From contig NZ_CP038810.1 of the NCBI RefSeq assembly GCF_004797125.1, forward strand, positions 2,232,001 to 2,296,000: 64,000 bases of DNA. Direction: 5' to 3'. The notes beneath the pieces are model-generated. The model made no database searches. It was not told the origin of the DNA and worked only from the letters and a program-made list of their open reading frames with translations. The DNA is from Flavobacterium sangjuense. GTDB lineage: Bacteria; Bacteroidota; Bacteroidia; Flavobacteriales; Flavobacteriaceae. Below are positions 19,901 to 27,785 of the stretch, in pieces; within the stretch, counting starts at the first letter, position 1, and every line of letters starts with the position of its first letter. The translations under genes and the position numbers were made by a program.

Positions 19901-21313
19901 AATAGTTCCAACAGTAGCACAACCATTAGGAACAACAGTAATTGTTACTGTTACTCCGGAGTAATTACTTTGACAACCGGTAGCAAAATTTTTAATACTT
20001 ACAAGAGTGTATGTGGTAGTTGCATTTAAAGCGGGAGTTGGCCATAAAAGTGTTCCTGAAGCAGGAATAAATGGAGCATAGGTATTCCCTAAATTATTCG
20101 TTATAGTTACACTGGAATTAGGAGTTCCTACAAAACTGAGAGTAGCCGTACTTCCCGGACATATTACTGAATTTCCACTAACAGTCATAGTAACAGTAGG
20201 CAAAGGATTTACTGTGATGTTAATCGATTTTGTTATAGTACAGGCTCCAATTGTTGAAGATGCTGTGTATGTGTGGACAACTGCAGCTGTTGGGGTAACT
20301 GTTGGATTAGCAACGCCAGGAGTTGTTAATCCAGCCGTAGCAGCCGGAGTGGCTGTCCATGTGTAAGGATTCGAACTTCCAGTAGCAGTAAGTGTGGTCG
20401 GACTTCCTAAACAAACTGCCGAACTGGTAGGAGTTATAGCAAGGCTAGGCCCCACTACGACATTACCCATCGATACCGTGGTAGGTGTTGGAAGCGAACT
20501 ATCCGTAACCGAAACGGAATAAATCCCCGGAGGTACTCCGGCAAAAACACCTGTTGCATTATTTAAGGTTACCGGTCCGGTAATGTTATAATTTGTATAA
20601 GGCAATGTACCACCTAAACCACTTACTGTAATAGAACCGTCACTAGCAGTAGCACACAATCCATCTGTAACATTATAGGTTACCATAAGGTCATCAGTAA
20701 GCATAAAATCGTCAACAGCAAAGTCATTACCCGTTGCGCTTGTATTGTTATTCCATAACTCAATAGTAGCTGTTGTAGCGGTAGCCGTGAAAGAATAGAC
20801 CACATGTCTCCATCCCATAGCCGGTAAAGGAGCTAATGTCGTTCCCGACACTAATGTTGCAGTTCCACCTGTAATCTGTACTCCGATATCAGCTTGTGAA
20901 GCAGGTCCTGTAACTAAACTAGAAACCGATTTAATCCAATAACTAAATCTGTAAGTAGTTCCTATCGTGAGTGTTGTAATTCCGGCTCCGGTATTACCTG
21001 CTCTCCAAAATCTTGGATTTCCAGCAGTCGTATTACCATCAATAATCAGCATTCTTCCGGCTCCTGATGTATGATCAGAACTTGGGATAAAATTGGCTGT
21101 ATTTATTAAACTGGGGTTTGTTGTAAATGCAAAATTTCCTGTAGTCGTGGTTCCGGAATAAGGGGCGGTCAAAAGCGAATAACCGGCACCGTTAGTGACA
21201 AAACCAACCCCAGAGCCGCCTAGTTCAAAGCCTGGATTGACAATTAAATTCTGAGAAAAAAGAGCATTTGTAAATAAAAAAATAAAAAGTAGTAGTGTTG
21301 ATTTTTTTTTCAT
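10946..21313 (-). CDS. Giant T9SS-secreted modular surface protein (about 3455 aa)
   Basis: Signal peptide at residues 1-20 (MKKKSTLLLFIFLF...LFSQ). Then come a carbohydrate-binding-like beta domain (about 21-205), a SprB-like repeat (about 215-285, 'DGSITVSGLGGTLPY'), Ig-like segments, and a 'CFYGNNYTSCNAGTNG' globular region (about 500-715). Eleven near-identical 86-residue modules follow at about 955-1900 ('AGVDGGT.VCE.ST', 'SLITGE..GG.W', 'GTGGTFNAAAGT'). Next are about 12 modules of about 95 residues with a 'CD.N.DG...FDLT' start and 'QTIYVRVE....TGCY' end. Finally there is a T9SS type B (gliding-motility-type) sorting domain with YFTPNGDGIHDTWNV and DRYGKLLKQ. It is probably an adhesin exposed on or released from the cell. 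I use the ATG at 21313 because the longer frame begins with TTG. No catalytic domain was recognised. Confidence 0.9.
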   Translation of the reverse strand: MKKKSTLLLFIFLFTNALFSQNLIVNPGFELGGSGVGFVTNGAGYSLLTAPYSGTTTTGNFAFTTNPSLINTANFIPSSDHTSGAGRMLIIDGNTTAGNPRFWRAGNTGAGITTLTIGTTYRFSYWIKSVSSLVTGPASQADIGVQITGGTATLVSGTTLAPLPAMGWRHVVYSFTATATTATIELWNNNTSATGNDFAVDDFMLTDDLMVTYNVTDGLCATASDGSITVSGLGGTLPYTNYNITGPVTLNNATGVFAGVPPGIYSVSVTDSSLPTPTTVSMGNVVVGPSLAITPTSSAVCLGSPTTLTATGSSNPYTWTATPAATAGLTTPGVANPTVTPTAAVVHTYTASSTIGACTITKSINITVNPLPTVTMTVSGNSVICPGSTATLSFVGTPNSSVTITNNLGNTYAPFIPASGTLLWPTPALNATTTYTLVSIKNFATGCQSNYSGVTVTITVVPNGCATVGTIPGPTSLPLDLTLCTTGECRNIQANISDVPGTGSYAASQIPYCPYPFTDPSYNVVPITGGDDFWSDVINLPFNFCFYGNNYTSCNAGTNGLLTFVPKTPGSFCPWPSTSVPISGQNQSQSIFGVYQDTDMAIPPAAADRQVNWVLQGTYPCRKLIVNFYHLGQWNSTATNPGLQTSQIVLYEVSNIIEVFVQRRVAGSPWAGSGAIGLIGGTPGQWVAAPGRDTGNWSAASEAWRFTPTGPPVPVVINWLQGTTPIGTGANITVCPTATTTYTANAVYNVCGVPQTATTSVTLNVNPDLTNSPVDITQCPNTFDLTTNAGVILGSLNPVDYDISYHLSAADAATVSNPITNPTAFVSSGQTIYVAIYLNAYGCTVVKPFNLIVSCGAISPVPDLTLCESSLGSGTAVFNLTPQTAIALGSESPADYTITYYTSQAAANAGVPGTEISPINAFVGTNQTIYIRMQSNAVPTTYYTTDFDLIVSPMSNAGADGSIDICDGDTTPINLFTIITGEQTGGTWVRTTGTGGTFNAAAGTFTPTAGTSTSTFTYTITGVVPCANDSSIATVNIIPGPTAGTDGGIVICATSTTPIDLFSLITGEQAGGTWVRSTGTGGTFNAAAGTFTPSAGATSSTFTYTVPGIAPCGPDSSVATVTFGAQPDAGVDGGTVVCETSTTPIDLFSLITGEQTGGSWTRTTGTGGTFNAGAGTYTAAVGATSSTFTYTILGVAPCITDASIASVGIVVQPTAGVDGGTVVCETSTTAIDLFSLITGEAAGGTWVRTTGTGGTFSAAAGTYTPAVGATTSTFTYTVTGAAPCTTDSSVATITINAQPNAGTDGGTIVCETSTTAINLSSLITGEQVGGVWTQTSGTGGTFNAAAGTYTPAIGATTSTFTYTLTGTAPCIIDTSLATVTINTQPTAGVDGGTAVCENSTVAVDLFSLITGEAAGGTWVRTTGTGGTFNAAAGTYTPAVGATTSTFTYTVTGTAPCIADSSVATITINTQPTAGVDGGTIVCETSVTAINLFSLITGEVAGGVWTQTSGTGGTFNAAAGTFTPAVGATTSTFTYTVNGTAPCINDTSLATITINAQPTAGVDGGTAVCENSTVAVDLFSLITGEAAGGTWVRTTGTGGTFNAAAGTYTPVVGATSSTFTYTVTGTAPCTTDSSVATITINAQPTAGVDGGTIVCDTSVTAINLFSLITGEQAGGVWTQTSGTGGTFNAVAGTYTPAAGATTSTFTYTVNGTAPCINDTSLATVTINPQPNAGVDGGTVVCETSTTAVDLFSLISGEQTGGVWTQTSGTGGTFNGVAGTYTPAVGATTSTFTYTLIGTAPCINDSSLATITINPQPIAGTDGGTTICENNAALINLYTLITGEQAGGTWTRTTGTGGTFNAAAGTFVPALGVTTSTFTYTLTGTAPCINVSSIATVTINPLPTATIFGTTTVCLNDPSPQIIFTGANGTAPYTFTYSINTVVQPPVSTTSGNSVSVNVPTTPQGTYTYALVSVQDAAAPACSQAQTGSAVVTVNTAPIINTPTAYVVCDDSLDNTGFYCGFDLTTKNTEITSDPTVVITYHETQTDADIGGTTITTPTSYCNLNPFDQIIYVRASFAGAAACYSTTSFHLIVNPIPLPNPVITDYELCDYNNPGDGIEVFNLGTKTTEIANGQTGVTVTYYATLADAQTQTSPLPNLYPNTSNPQQIWINIRDNATGCNTTSSFNLIVNPLPAVTVAPDLNECSIGSSTTAEFDLTVNEGTVTNGVTGMIVTYYNTLAAAQNGSPTIIGSPSAYIGNDNETVYIRVENIATGCYATTTQLLRVTQGPTAITPLPLHYCDPNNDGFGVFDLSSTINEITGTPPGSPLPAGVSVTFHETLTDSQTGANPKPSPYYNITINTQTIYVRVFYTLTGCANYVNLQLIVDPTPVATEPDDYQLCDYTGAAGYETFDLTSTISDILGTINPLTHTVTFYTTQAAAELGTGNITNPTSYTNGTINTQTIYVRVETTATGCYDIVTLQLIVNPLPNATQPNYPQYSLCDYTGAVGFETFDLASQVSAILLGQTGMAVTFYPSLGEAQSNSNAITNLQYTNAVIYVQTLGIRITNTDTDCYVISTMDIRVEPLPTPIPPTAPYTVCDANQDGFANFDLTTLLPGLLNGMTTYTITFHETIDDANSGDNDIDTSVPYFSIDPFVQILYVRAEDNVTHCYSVLPIELNADPSPIAPVNLDPITVCDQDSSPQSASTTVDLTQTTAAVLAQQTGAAADYTVEYYTTQLLAEQGNSPIINDTSYIVSDGTTIWVRVEHKTTGCFNVGSFQIEIDTPLLLTTPAPLSVCDADDTPNNQFHVFDLTIKNTEINQGTGYTVTYYPSLTDAQDNTNVITTPTAYQNVPAHPAVQTLGVVVTTTAGCKSITTLDIRVLPIPTPNRNPTPLAPKCDDNNPGDMMEVFDLTVNEAYIANGDPNLTFHYFATRDNAVDNVSELIPATAALVGGNVWIRVENNRVDYQGENCYVIVEQALTVNPLPIVVQPLAPYRACDDNADGIAVFDLTNPDLAEAILGPTQLPADYAISYHPSQAAATAGTPTLPNSYTNVTPNAQDIYVRVVNNATSCVNTGVLPLVVEAYARAVGPQQFNECDNDGNPYDGVGLVDLTSYAADILDGQDAAIFIVSYYTSLANAVAGTNALTLAQAQAYQTDADTDTIWVKVENSSNLITPVCYAITTIDIKVERYPNPVINTANNVTTICVDFITNQVVRPLTLNSGVVNPNNYTYEWFEDASTTPIPGATGPTYTVDTPAVAGATREYTVRVTSASPLACQTTSASFPVVQSGQAVIAAGTVGYTVTGAFSSSQIITVTVEGYGAPDYQYSLDDGPRQDSNVFEGVSMGTHIIHVWDAKGDIAYSCEELIINEVYIIDYPHYFTPNGDGIHDTWNVVGLDESAKIFIFDRYGKLLKQISPTGQGWNGTYNGHLLPSDDYWFTVDFVEGGVIKQFKSHFAMKR
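11760..15310 (-). repeat. About 12 tandem 'CD-DG-FDLT' modules inside the giant gene
   Basis: Modules of about 95 codons recur with a cysteine/aspartate start (for example CDDNADGIAVFDL, CDPNNDGFGVFDL), a 'TVTYY.T...A' centre and a 'TIYVRV...TGC' end. The D.N.DG loop could bind calcium. Divergence between copies is high, unlike the adjacent 86-codon block. Two related modules also precede that block. Confidence 0.75.
15616..18453 (-). repeat. Eleven tandem copies of a 258-bp coding repeat
   Basis: Eleven in-frame copies of an 86-codon unit, counted by the recurring 'AG.DGG' start and 'P...A.I' end, span about 2838 bp, exactly 11 x 258. Copies 6 and 8 are almost the same ('VCENSTVAVDLF', 'WVRTTGTGG'), and so are 7 and 9 ('VC.TSVTAINLF', 'WTQTSGTGG'), so part of the array grew as a two-unit (516-bp) block. 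Confidence 0.85.
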
Positions 21314-21429
21314 TTTTGGGAACAATTTTTTTTAGCAGCGAAATTTAAGCTTTTTTGGGAAATAATTATCTTAAAATTTTTAAATTTTTAATTAATACAA
21401 CTATTCCCAACAGATTAATTATAATTATT

Positions 21430-21437
21430 TATCTTTG
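21430..21437 (+). promoter_or_regulatory. -7 box of folE
   Basis: TATCTTTG is a perfect TAnnTTTG match, 37 bp before the ATG at 21475 and inside the longer open frame. It decides in favour of the shorter start. Confidence 0.6.
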
Positions 21438-21474
21438 TTTTTTAATTTCAAAACCCAAATTAATAAAGAATTTG

Positions 21475-22146
21475 ATGATAAATAGTGACCAAATTAATGA
21501 CGAGTTAGGCGAAAATCATATTGCAACTAGTGCTCAAAATCCTGTAAGAAATGATGCGTTTACTTTGTCCGATGAACAAAAAATTGAACTAATAAAAAAA
21601 GATGTTGAGAATATTCTTCATACACTGGGAATGGATTTAACAGATGACAGCATAAAAGGAACACCAAATCGTGTCGCTAAAATGTTTGTCAAAGAAATTT
21701 TTGGTGGCTTACATCCTAATAAAAAACCGAAAGCTTCCACTTTTGCCAATAACTATAAATATGGTGAAATGTTGGTCGAAAAAAATATAACCCTCTACTC
21801 TACCTGTGAGCATCATTTATTGCCAATTATTGGTAAAGCGCATGTTGCTTATATTTCAAACGGAACCGTTGTCGGACTTTCAAAAATGAACCGAATTGTA
21901 GATTATTACGCCAAAAGACCTCAAGTCCAAGAGCGTTTAACGATGCAGATTGTTCAGGAATTGCAACAGGTTTTAGGTACAGAAGATGTGGCTTGCGTGA
22001 TTGATGCCAAACACCTTTGCGTAAATTCCCGTGGTATTCGCGATATTGAAAGCAGTACCGTAACTTCTGAATATGGCGGTAAATTCAACGACGAACAAAC
22101 CAGAAGAGAATTTCTGGATTATATCCAATTAGACACCAAATTTTAA
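21475..22146 (+). CDS. folE: GTP cyclohydrolase I
   Basis: Converts GTP to 7,8-dihydroneopterin triphosphate, the first step of tetrahydrofolate synthesis. At 223 residues it has normal family length. Motifs are [17 protein letters not shown], the zinc/active-site [18 protein letters not shown] (Cys and two His), [20 protein letters not shown] and the second zinc cysteine in [12 protein letters not shown]. The frame extends upstream to 21355, but that 40-residue stretch is hydrophobic, poorly coding and contains the -7 box, so I start at 21475. The next gene, cysS, follows after a palindromic repeat. Confidence 0.96.
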   Translation: MINSDQINDELGENHIATSAQNPVRNDAFTLSDEQKIELIKKDVENILHTLGMDLTDDSIKGTPNRVAKMFVKEIFGGLHPNKKPKASTFANNYKYGEMLVEKNITLYSTCEHHLLPIIGKAHVAYISNGTVVGLSKMNRIVDYYAKRPQVQERLTMQIVQELQQVLGTEDVACVIDAKHLCVNSRGIRDIESSTVTSEYGGKFNDEQTRREFLDYIQLDTKF

Positions 22147-22242
22147 TAGCCCGGATTGTAGTGAAAATCCTTTTGTTTTGTCATCCTGAGCTTGTCGAAG
22201 GACAAAACAAAAGATTGAAACGAAAAGCCGGAAATAGCTCCT
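22146..22242. repeat. Dispersed palindromic repeat, copy 3, with a 13-bp perfect hairpin
   Basis: TAGCCCGGATTG begins the copy. A perfect inverted repeat follows, CTTTTGTTTTGTC at 22170-22182 and GACAAAACAAAAG at 22201-22213, with an 18-nt loop that includes 'CCTGAGCTTGTCGAAG'. The copy ends GAAAAGCCGGAAATAGCTCC. The ends match copies at 7377 and 10778. It fills the folE-cysS spacer. Confidence 0.7.
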
Positions 22243-22251
22243 AAAAAAACT

Positions 22252-23730
<1,479 letters not shown>

Positions 23731-23788
23731 TTAAATCTAGAGTAATTTATAACCGAATGTCCACTGGACATTCTCCTCTTAATATCAA

Positions 23789-24031
23789 ATGTTGAAAAAA
23801 ATTGCCATAGCGCCATTACTTGTACTTATTTATTTTTACAAAATTGTGCTGTCTCCATTGATGCCGGCAACTTGTAGGTTTCAACCAACCTGCTCCAGCT
23901 ATTTCATCGAAGCATTAAAAATTCATGGTCTATTTAGAGGAACTTATTTAGGAATAAAAAGAATTGGAAGCTGTCATCCTTGGGGAAAGAATGGCTACGA
24001 TCCGGTTCCCGAAAAAAAATGTTCTCATTAA
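23789..24031 (+). CDS. yidD: Membrane protein insertion efficiency factor YidD
   Basis: An 80-residue amphipathic membrane-associated protein that aids YidC-mediated insertion. Family signature visible: [20 protein letters not shown] with its conserved cysteines, then '[12 protein letters not shown]', '[15 protein letters not shown]'. Length is typical. It lies 58 bp after cysS and 69 bp before lgt, in the same direction, and may be co-transcribed with lgt. The rpmH-rnpA-yidC neighbours usual in many bacteria are absent here, which is normal for Bacteroidota. Confidence 0.95.
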   Translation: MLKKIAIAPLLVLIYFYKIVLSPLMPATCRFQPTCSSYFIEALKIHGLFRGTYLGIKRIGSCHPWGKNGYDPVPEKKCSH

Positions 24032-24100
24032 AGTTTCCTTAATTTGTATAGACTTTTGGCACAAATTCTTATTTTTACAATCTAACTCACCCAACTAATC

Positions 24101-25006
24101 ATGATTTGGAATCCATCAGAAGGAATTAATATTGGTTTTTTTACTATCCGTTTTTACAGCTTGATGTTCGTCATAGCCTTCGCACTTGGATGGTACATCA
24201 TGAAACATATTTTCGTTAGAGAAAAAGAACCACTTGAAAAATTAGACACATTATTCATCTGGACCGTTATTGCTACCTTACTTGGAGCTCGTTTAGGCCA
24301 TGTGTTTTTCTACGATTGGGAGTATTACAGAAATAATTTATTAGAAATTTTACTGCCATTCCGATTTACTCCAAAATTTGAATTTACCGGTTTTCAGGGT
24401 TTAGCCAGCCATGGCGCAGCTGTTGCCATCATAATTTTCATGTATTATTATAGTACAAGAGTAATCAAAAGACCTTTGCTTTGGGTGTTAGACAGAGTTG
24501 TTATTCCGGTAGCATGTGGTGCTGTTTTTGTTCGAATTGGAAATTTTTTCAACTCTGAAATTGTGGGTAAAATAACCGATTCGCAATTCGGAGTTCGATT
24601 TGTTCGAGATTACTATTCTTCGAAAGACGTTGTTAATGCTACTAAGATTTCCAATGTAAACGATGCTTATCACGCATTGGTAAACGACCCAAAATACGCT
24701 TCACTTTTAGAAAAAGTTCCGGCAAAACATCCGGCACAATTGTATGAAGCCTTTGCTTATGTTTTTGTGTTTTTGATTCTGTTTTTCTTGTATTGGAAAA
24801 CTAAAACTGCTGAAAAGCATGGATTACTGTTTGGTTATTTCCTAATACTGCTTTGGTCAGTTCGATTTGTTGTTGAATATGTAAAAGAAAGCCAGGGCGG
24901 AATTGAAGATACTTTTGGATTGCTTTCAACCGGACAATGGTTGAGTATTCCTTTTATATTAGTCGGGATTTATTATTTATTCGTTGCCGAAAAACCGATG
25001 GAATAA
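24101..25006 (+). CDS. lgt: Prolipoprotein diacylglyceryl transferase
   Basis: An inner-membrane enzyme that transfers diacylglycerol from phosphatidylglycerol to the lipobox cysteine, the first lipoprotein maturation step. Its 301 residues include about seven hydrophobic segments. Family motifs are present: FYSLMFVIAFALGWY near the N-terminus, GARLGHVFFYDW, GLASHGAAVAII with the conserved histidine, VRIGNFFNSEIVGK and HPAQLYEA. This fits the lipoproteins in this window (DUF4382 proteins, the 39.7-kb hydrolase). It ends at a bidirectional terminator shared with the convergent rluD. Confidence 0.96.
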   Translation: MIWNPSEGINIGFFTIRFYSLMFVIAFALGWYIMKHIFVREKEPLEKLDTLFIWTVIATLLGARLGHVFFYDWEYYRNNLLEILLPFRFTPKFEFTGFQGLASHGAAVAIIIFMYYYSTRVIKRPLLWVLDRVVIPVACGAVFVRIGNFFNSEIVGKITDSQFGVRFVRDYYSSKDVVNATKISNVNDAYHALVNDPKYASLLEKVPAKHPAQLYEAFAYVFVFLILFFLYWKTKTAEKHGLLFGYFLILLWSVRFVVEYVKESQGGIEDTFGLLSTGQWLSIPFILVGIYYLFVAEKPME

Positions 25007-25023
25007 TTTCAAATTTATATAAC

Positions 25024-25054
25024 AAAAAACCTCAATTTAATTGAGTTTTTTTTT
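25024..25054. terminator. Bidirectional terminator between lgt and rluD
   Basis: AAAACCTCAATT and AATTGAG plus a long T run form a short stem. It lies between convergent genes. Confidence 0.75.
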
Positions 25055-25060
25055 ATTCTT

Positions 25061-26107
25061 CTATTCTTCACTTTCTGTCAAACCAGTCTTAGCATAATTG
25101 CGCCATTTCTCAATGCAATCCTGCATGTCTTGTGGCAATTCGGTATCAAATGACATAAATTCTTTTGTTACCGGATGCGTAAATCCCAATGTTTTTGCGT
25201 GCAACGCCTGTCTTGGCAACGTCTTAAAGCAATTATCAATAAACTGCTTGTATTTGGTAAATGTGGTTCCTTTCAGAATCAAATCGCCACCATAACGCTC
25301 GTCATTAAATAAAGTGTGTCCAATATATTTCATGTGCACACGAATTTGATGTGTTCTTCCTGTTTCCAATTTGCAGGAAACCAAAGTAACATAACCAAAA
25401 CGCTCCAAAACTTTATAATGAGTAACCGCGTGTTTTCCTATATCGCCTTCAGGAAAAACAGCCATTTGCATTCTGTCTTTCACGTGTCTTGCAATATTGC
25501 CTTCAACGGTTCCTTCGTCTTCTTTTACATTACCCCAAACCAACGCAATGTATTCACGTTCCGAAGTTTTATCTTCAAATTGCTTTGCCAGATGTGTCAT
25601 CGCCTGCTCTGTTTTGGCAACGACCATAAGTCCGGAAGTGTTTTTATCAATTCGATGCACCAATCCGGGTCTGTCGCTGGAATTTTTTGGCAGGTTTTCA
25701 AAATGAAAAGCCAAAGCGTTTACCAATGTTCCTGTATAATTTCCGTGTCCGGGATGAACAACCAGTCCAGGTGGCTTATTGATAACCAACAACGAATCAT
25801 CTTCATAAACAATATCAAGCGGAATGTTTTCGGGAAGGATTAAGTTTTCAAATGGCGGATGAGCCAGCATCACACGAACCACATCAAAAGGCTTGACTCT
25901 GTAACTCGACTTTACCGGAACATCATTTACCCAAATGTTTCCATCATCCGCGGCTTTCTGAATTTTATTCCGCGTAGCATTGGCAACCAACTGCATCAGG
26001 AATTTATCGACACGCAACAACGATTGCCCTTTGTCAGCAACATGTCGGTGGTGTTCGAATAATTCTTCGTCTTCTAATTCGGGAGTATTATCAATATTAT
26101 TGTCCAT
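25061..26107 (-). CDS. rluD: Ribosomal large-subunit pseudouridine synthase, RluD type
   Basis: Isomerises uridines in 23S rRNA. Its 348 residues comprise an acidic N-terminus, an S4 RNA-binding domain (about 32-90, 'LLRVDKFLMQLVANATRNKIQKA') and a catalytic RsuA/RluD domain. The latter carries LVHRIDKNTSGLMVVAKT (catalytic Asp), 'REYIALVWG', 'TGRTHQIRVHMKYIGH' and 'QALHAKTLGFTHP'. Its ATG lies inside the last codons of the upstream PASTA gene (11-bp overlap), so the two are translationally coupled. The family call is firm; the exact RluA/C/D specificity is inferred. Confidence 0.92.
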   Translation of the reverse strand: MDNNIDNTPELEDEELFEHHRHVADKGQSLLRVDKFLMQLVANATRNKIQKAADDGNIWVNDVPVKSSYRVKPFDVVRVMLAHPPFENLILPENIPLDIVYEDDSLLVINKPPGLVVHPGHGNYTGTLVNALAFHFENLPKNSSDRPGLVHRIDKNTSGLMVVAKTEQAMTHLAKQFEDKTSEREYIALVWGNVKEDEGTVEGNIARHVKDRMQMAVFPEGDIGKHAVTHYKVLERFGYVTLVSCKLETGRTHQIRVHMKYIGHTLFNDERYGGDLILKGTTFTKYKQFIDNCFKTLPRQALHAKTLGFTHPVTKEFMSFDTELPQDMQDCIEKWRNYAKTGLTESEE

Positions 26108-26714
26108 CTAAAGGTGGCATTTCAACAGAATCTACAACCGTAGAATCAACAGTTTCTTCATAAGTAATTTTCCCGTCGCCAAGAACCAAATCAATTTTGG
26201 ATGATTTCAGGACTTTGTCACCCGCTTTTAATTTCTTTCCGTTTTGACGCAATTCAAGAACCATGTCTTTACCTAAATAAGGTTTATAAGTAATCGTTCC
26301 TTCTAATAAACCTATAGCTTCAAGTGTTGGCACAGCCTGACGATACGTTTTCTCAATCAAATCGGGCACGGAAACCATCGTATATTTTGAAGCGTTTATT
26401 TTAATATAAATCTTTCTGCCTTCTTTTACTTTCGCACCTGCCTTTGGCTCCTGCTCAACAATAGTCAGCTTTGGAAAATCAGGTTTGAAATCAACGGTGT
26501 CAAGGATTATATAATCTAAATCGACAGCACTTAATTTTTCTTCTGCCTGTTCTGCAGAAAGTCGGGCTAAATCAGGAACGGTAATTTCCTGTCCGTGATG
26601 TGTGGTATATGTTATCCAATGAAAAAATAAATAGGCGATTCCGGTAACAATTGCCATCGAGGCAAGAATTTGGAGAAAAAAAACGCGACTGGTTAAATAC
26701 TTTCGTAAACTCAT
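26097..26714 (-). CDS. PASTA-domain membrane protein
   Basis: A 205-residue bitopic protein with a short cytoplasmic tail, one membrane helix (about 10-33) and then two PASTA domains (about 40-112 and 113-180) facing the periplasm. Markers are 'ITVPDLARLSAEQAEEKL', 'QEPKAGAKVKEGRKIYIKI' and 'VSVPDLIEKTYRQAVPTLEAIGL'. There is no kinase domain, unlike PASTA Ser/Thr kinases of Gram-positives, so a peptidoglycan- or partner-binding role is only inferred. I start at 26714 (MSLRKYLTS) because a perfect -7 box lies at 26733-26740. Its 3' end overlaps rluD. It is divergent from ddl. Confidence 0.85.
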   Translation of the reverse strand: MSLRKYLTSRVFFLQILASMAIVTGIAYLFFHWITYTTHHGQEITVPDLARLSAEQAEEKLSAVDLDYIILDTVDFKPDFPKLTIVEQEPKAGAKVKEGRKIYIKINASKYTMVSVPDLIEKTYRQAVPTLEAIGLLEGTITYKPYLGKDMVLELRQNGKKLKAGDKVLKSSKIDLVLGDGKITYEETVDSTVVDSVEMPPLDGQ

Positions 26715-26732
26715 AAAGAAATTTAATTTGCA

Positions 26733-26740
26733 CAAAGATA
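26733..26740 (-). promoter_or_regulatory. -7 box of the PASTA-rluD operon
   Basis: On the minus strand TATCTTTG matches TAnnTTTG. It lies 18 bp before the chosen start and rules out the longer open frame. Confidence 0.6.
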
Positions 26741-26777
26741 TAAAAAACATAAAGGTTTTTCGTTTCGAAAAAAATGA

Positions 26778-26785
26778 TAATTTTG
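26778..26785 (+). promoter_or_regulatory. -7 box of the ddl operon
   Basis: TAATTTTG matches TAnnTTTG, 22 bp before the ddl ATG. It is divergent to the PASTA promoter, about 37 bp away. Confidence 0.55.
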
Positions 26786-26807
26786 TTTAACCTAACATAT
26801 ATTACAA

Positions 26808-27782
26808 ATGAAAAAAATTGCCATCATCATGGGCGGTTATTCCAGCGAATACAAAATATCGTTAACCAGCGGAAATGTAGTTTATCAAAATTTAGATAAA
26901 ACAAAATTCAAAGGATACCGCATCCATATTTTTAAAGAAAAATGGGTTTATGTTGATGACAATGATGCCGAATTCCCGATAGACAAAAACGACTTTTCGG
27001 TTACGGTAAACAATGAAAAAATCACCTTCGATTGCGTGTTTAACGCCATTCACGGAACGCCTGGCGAAGATGGACTAATGCAGGCTTACTTTGAATTGCT
27101 TGGAATTCCGCAAAACTCCTGTGATTATTATCAGGCAGCATTGACCTTTAACAAACGTGATTTATTATCGGTTTTAAAACCTTATGGTATAAAATCGGCG
27201 ACATCTTATTATTTAAATCTTGGTGACGAAATCAAACAGGATGAAATTCTGGAAAAAGTGGGATTGCCTTGTTTTGTAAAACCAAACAAATCGGGTTCCA
27301 GTTTTGGAATCAGTAAAGTAAAAACCAAAGACGAGCTTTTGCCTGCCATTGCCAATGCGTATAAAGAAGACAACGAAATAATCATCGAGAGCTTTCTTGA
27401 TGGCACCGAAGTTTCTGTTGGTGTCATAAATTACAAAGGAGAAACCGTAGTTTTACCTATTACGGAAATTGTTTCCGAAAATGATTTCTTTGATTACGAA
27501 GCCAAATATCTTGGAAAATCTCAGGAAATCACACCAGCCAGAATCTCTGAAGACATTGCCGAAAAAATTCGGGCTGTTGCCAAAAAAGCCTATACCATTT
27601 TAAAAATGAGTGGCTTTTCGAGAAGCGAATTTATAATTGTAAACGGAGAACCCTTTATGTTGGAAATGAATACCATTCCGGGATTGACAACCGAAAGCTT
27701 GATTCCGCAACAAGCAAGAGCTGCGGGTATTTCACTGGAGGATTTGTTTACCAACTCCATTGAATTAGCTTTACAAAAATAA
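26808..27782 (+). CDS. ddl: D-alanine--D-alanine ligase
   Basis: Makes D-Ala-D-Ala for peptidoglycan, with ATP. Its 324 residues are normal for the family, with an ATP-grasp fold. Motifs are GGYSSEYKISLTSG (substrate loop), 'HGTPGEDGLMQAYFEL', 'PCFVKPNKSGSSFGISKV' (ATP-binding lysine and loop), 'ESFLDGTEVSVGV' and 'EMNTIPGLT' (metal-binding). It heads a tight operon: three bases to the zinc-ribbon gene, then coaD. It is divergent from the PASTA-domain gene. Confidence 0.95.
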   Translation: MKKIAIIMGGYSSEYKISLTSGNVVYQNLDKTKFKGYRIHIFKEKWVYVDDNDAEFPIDKNDFSVTVNNEKITFDCVFNAIHGTPGEDGLMQAYFELLGIPQNSCDYYQAALTFNKRDLLSVLKPYGIKSATSYYLNLGDEIKQDEILEKVGLPCFVKPNKSGSSFGISKVKTKDELLPAIANAYKEDNEIIIESFLDGTEVSVGVINYKGETVVLPITEIVSENDFFDYEAKYLGKSQEITPARISEDIAEKIRAVAKKAYTILKMSGFSRSEFIIVNGEPFMLEMNTIPGLTTESLIPQQARAAGISLEDLFTNSIELALQK

Positions 27783-27785
27783 GCT

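Noticed and set aside
21314..21325. TTG start of the giant gene four codons earlier
   Set aside because: The ATG at 21313 gives a normal signal peptide (Met followed by lysines).
21355..21474. N-terminal 40-residue hydrophobic extension of GTP cyclohydrolase
   Set aside because: Contains a perfect -7 box, and the conserved protein starts at 21475.
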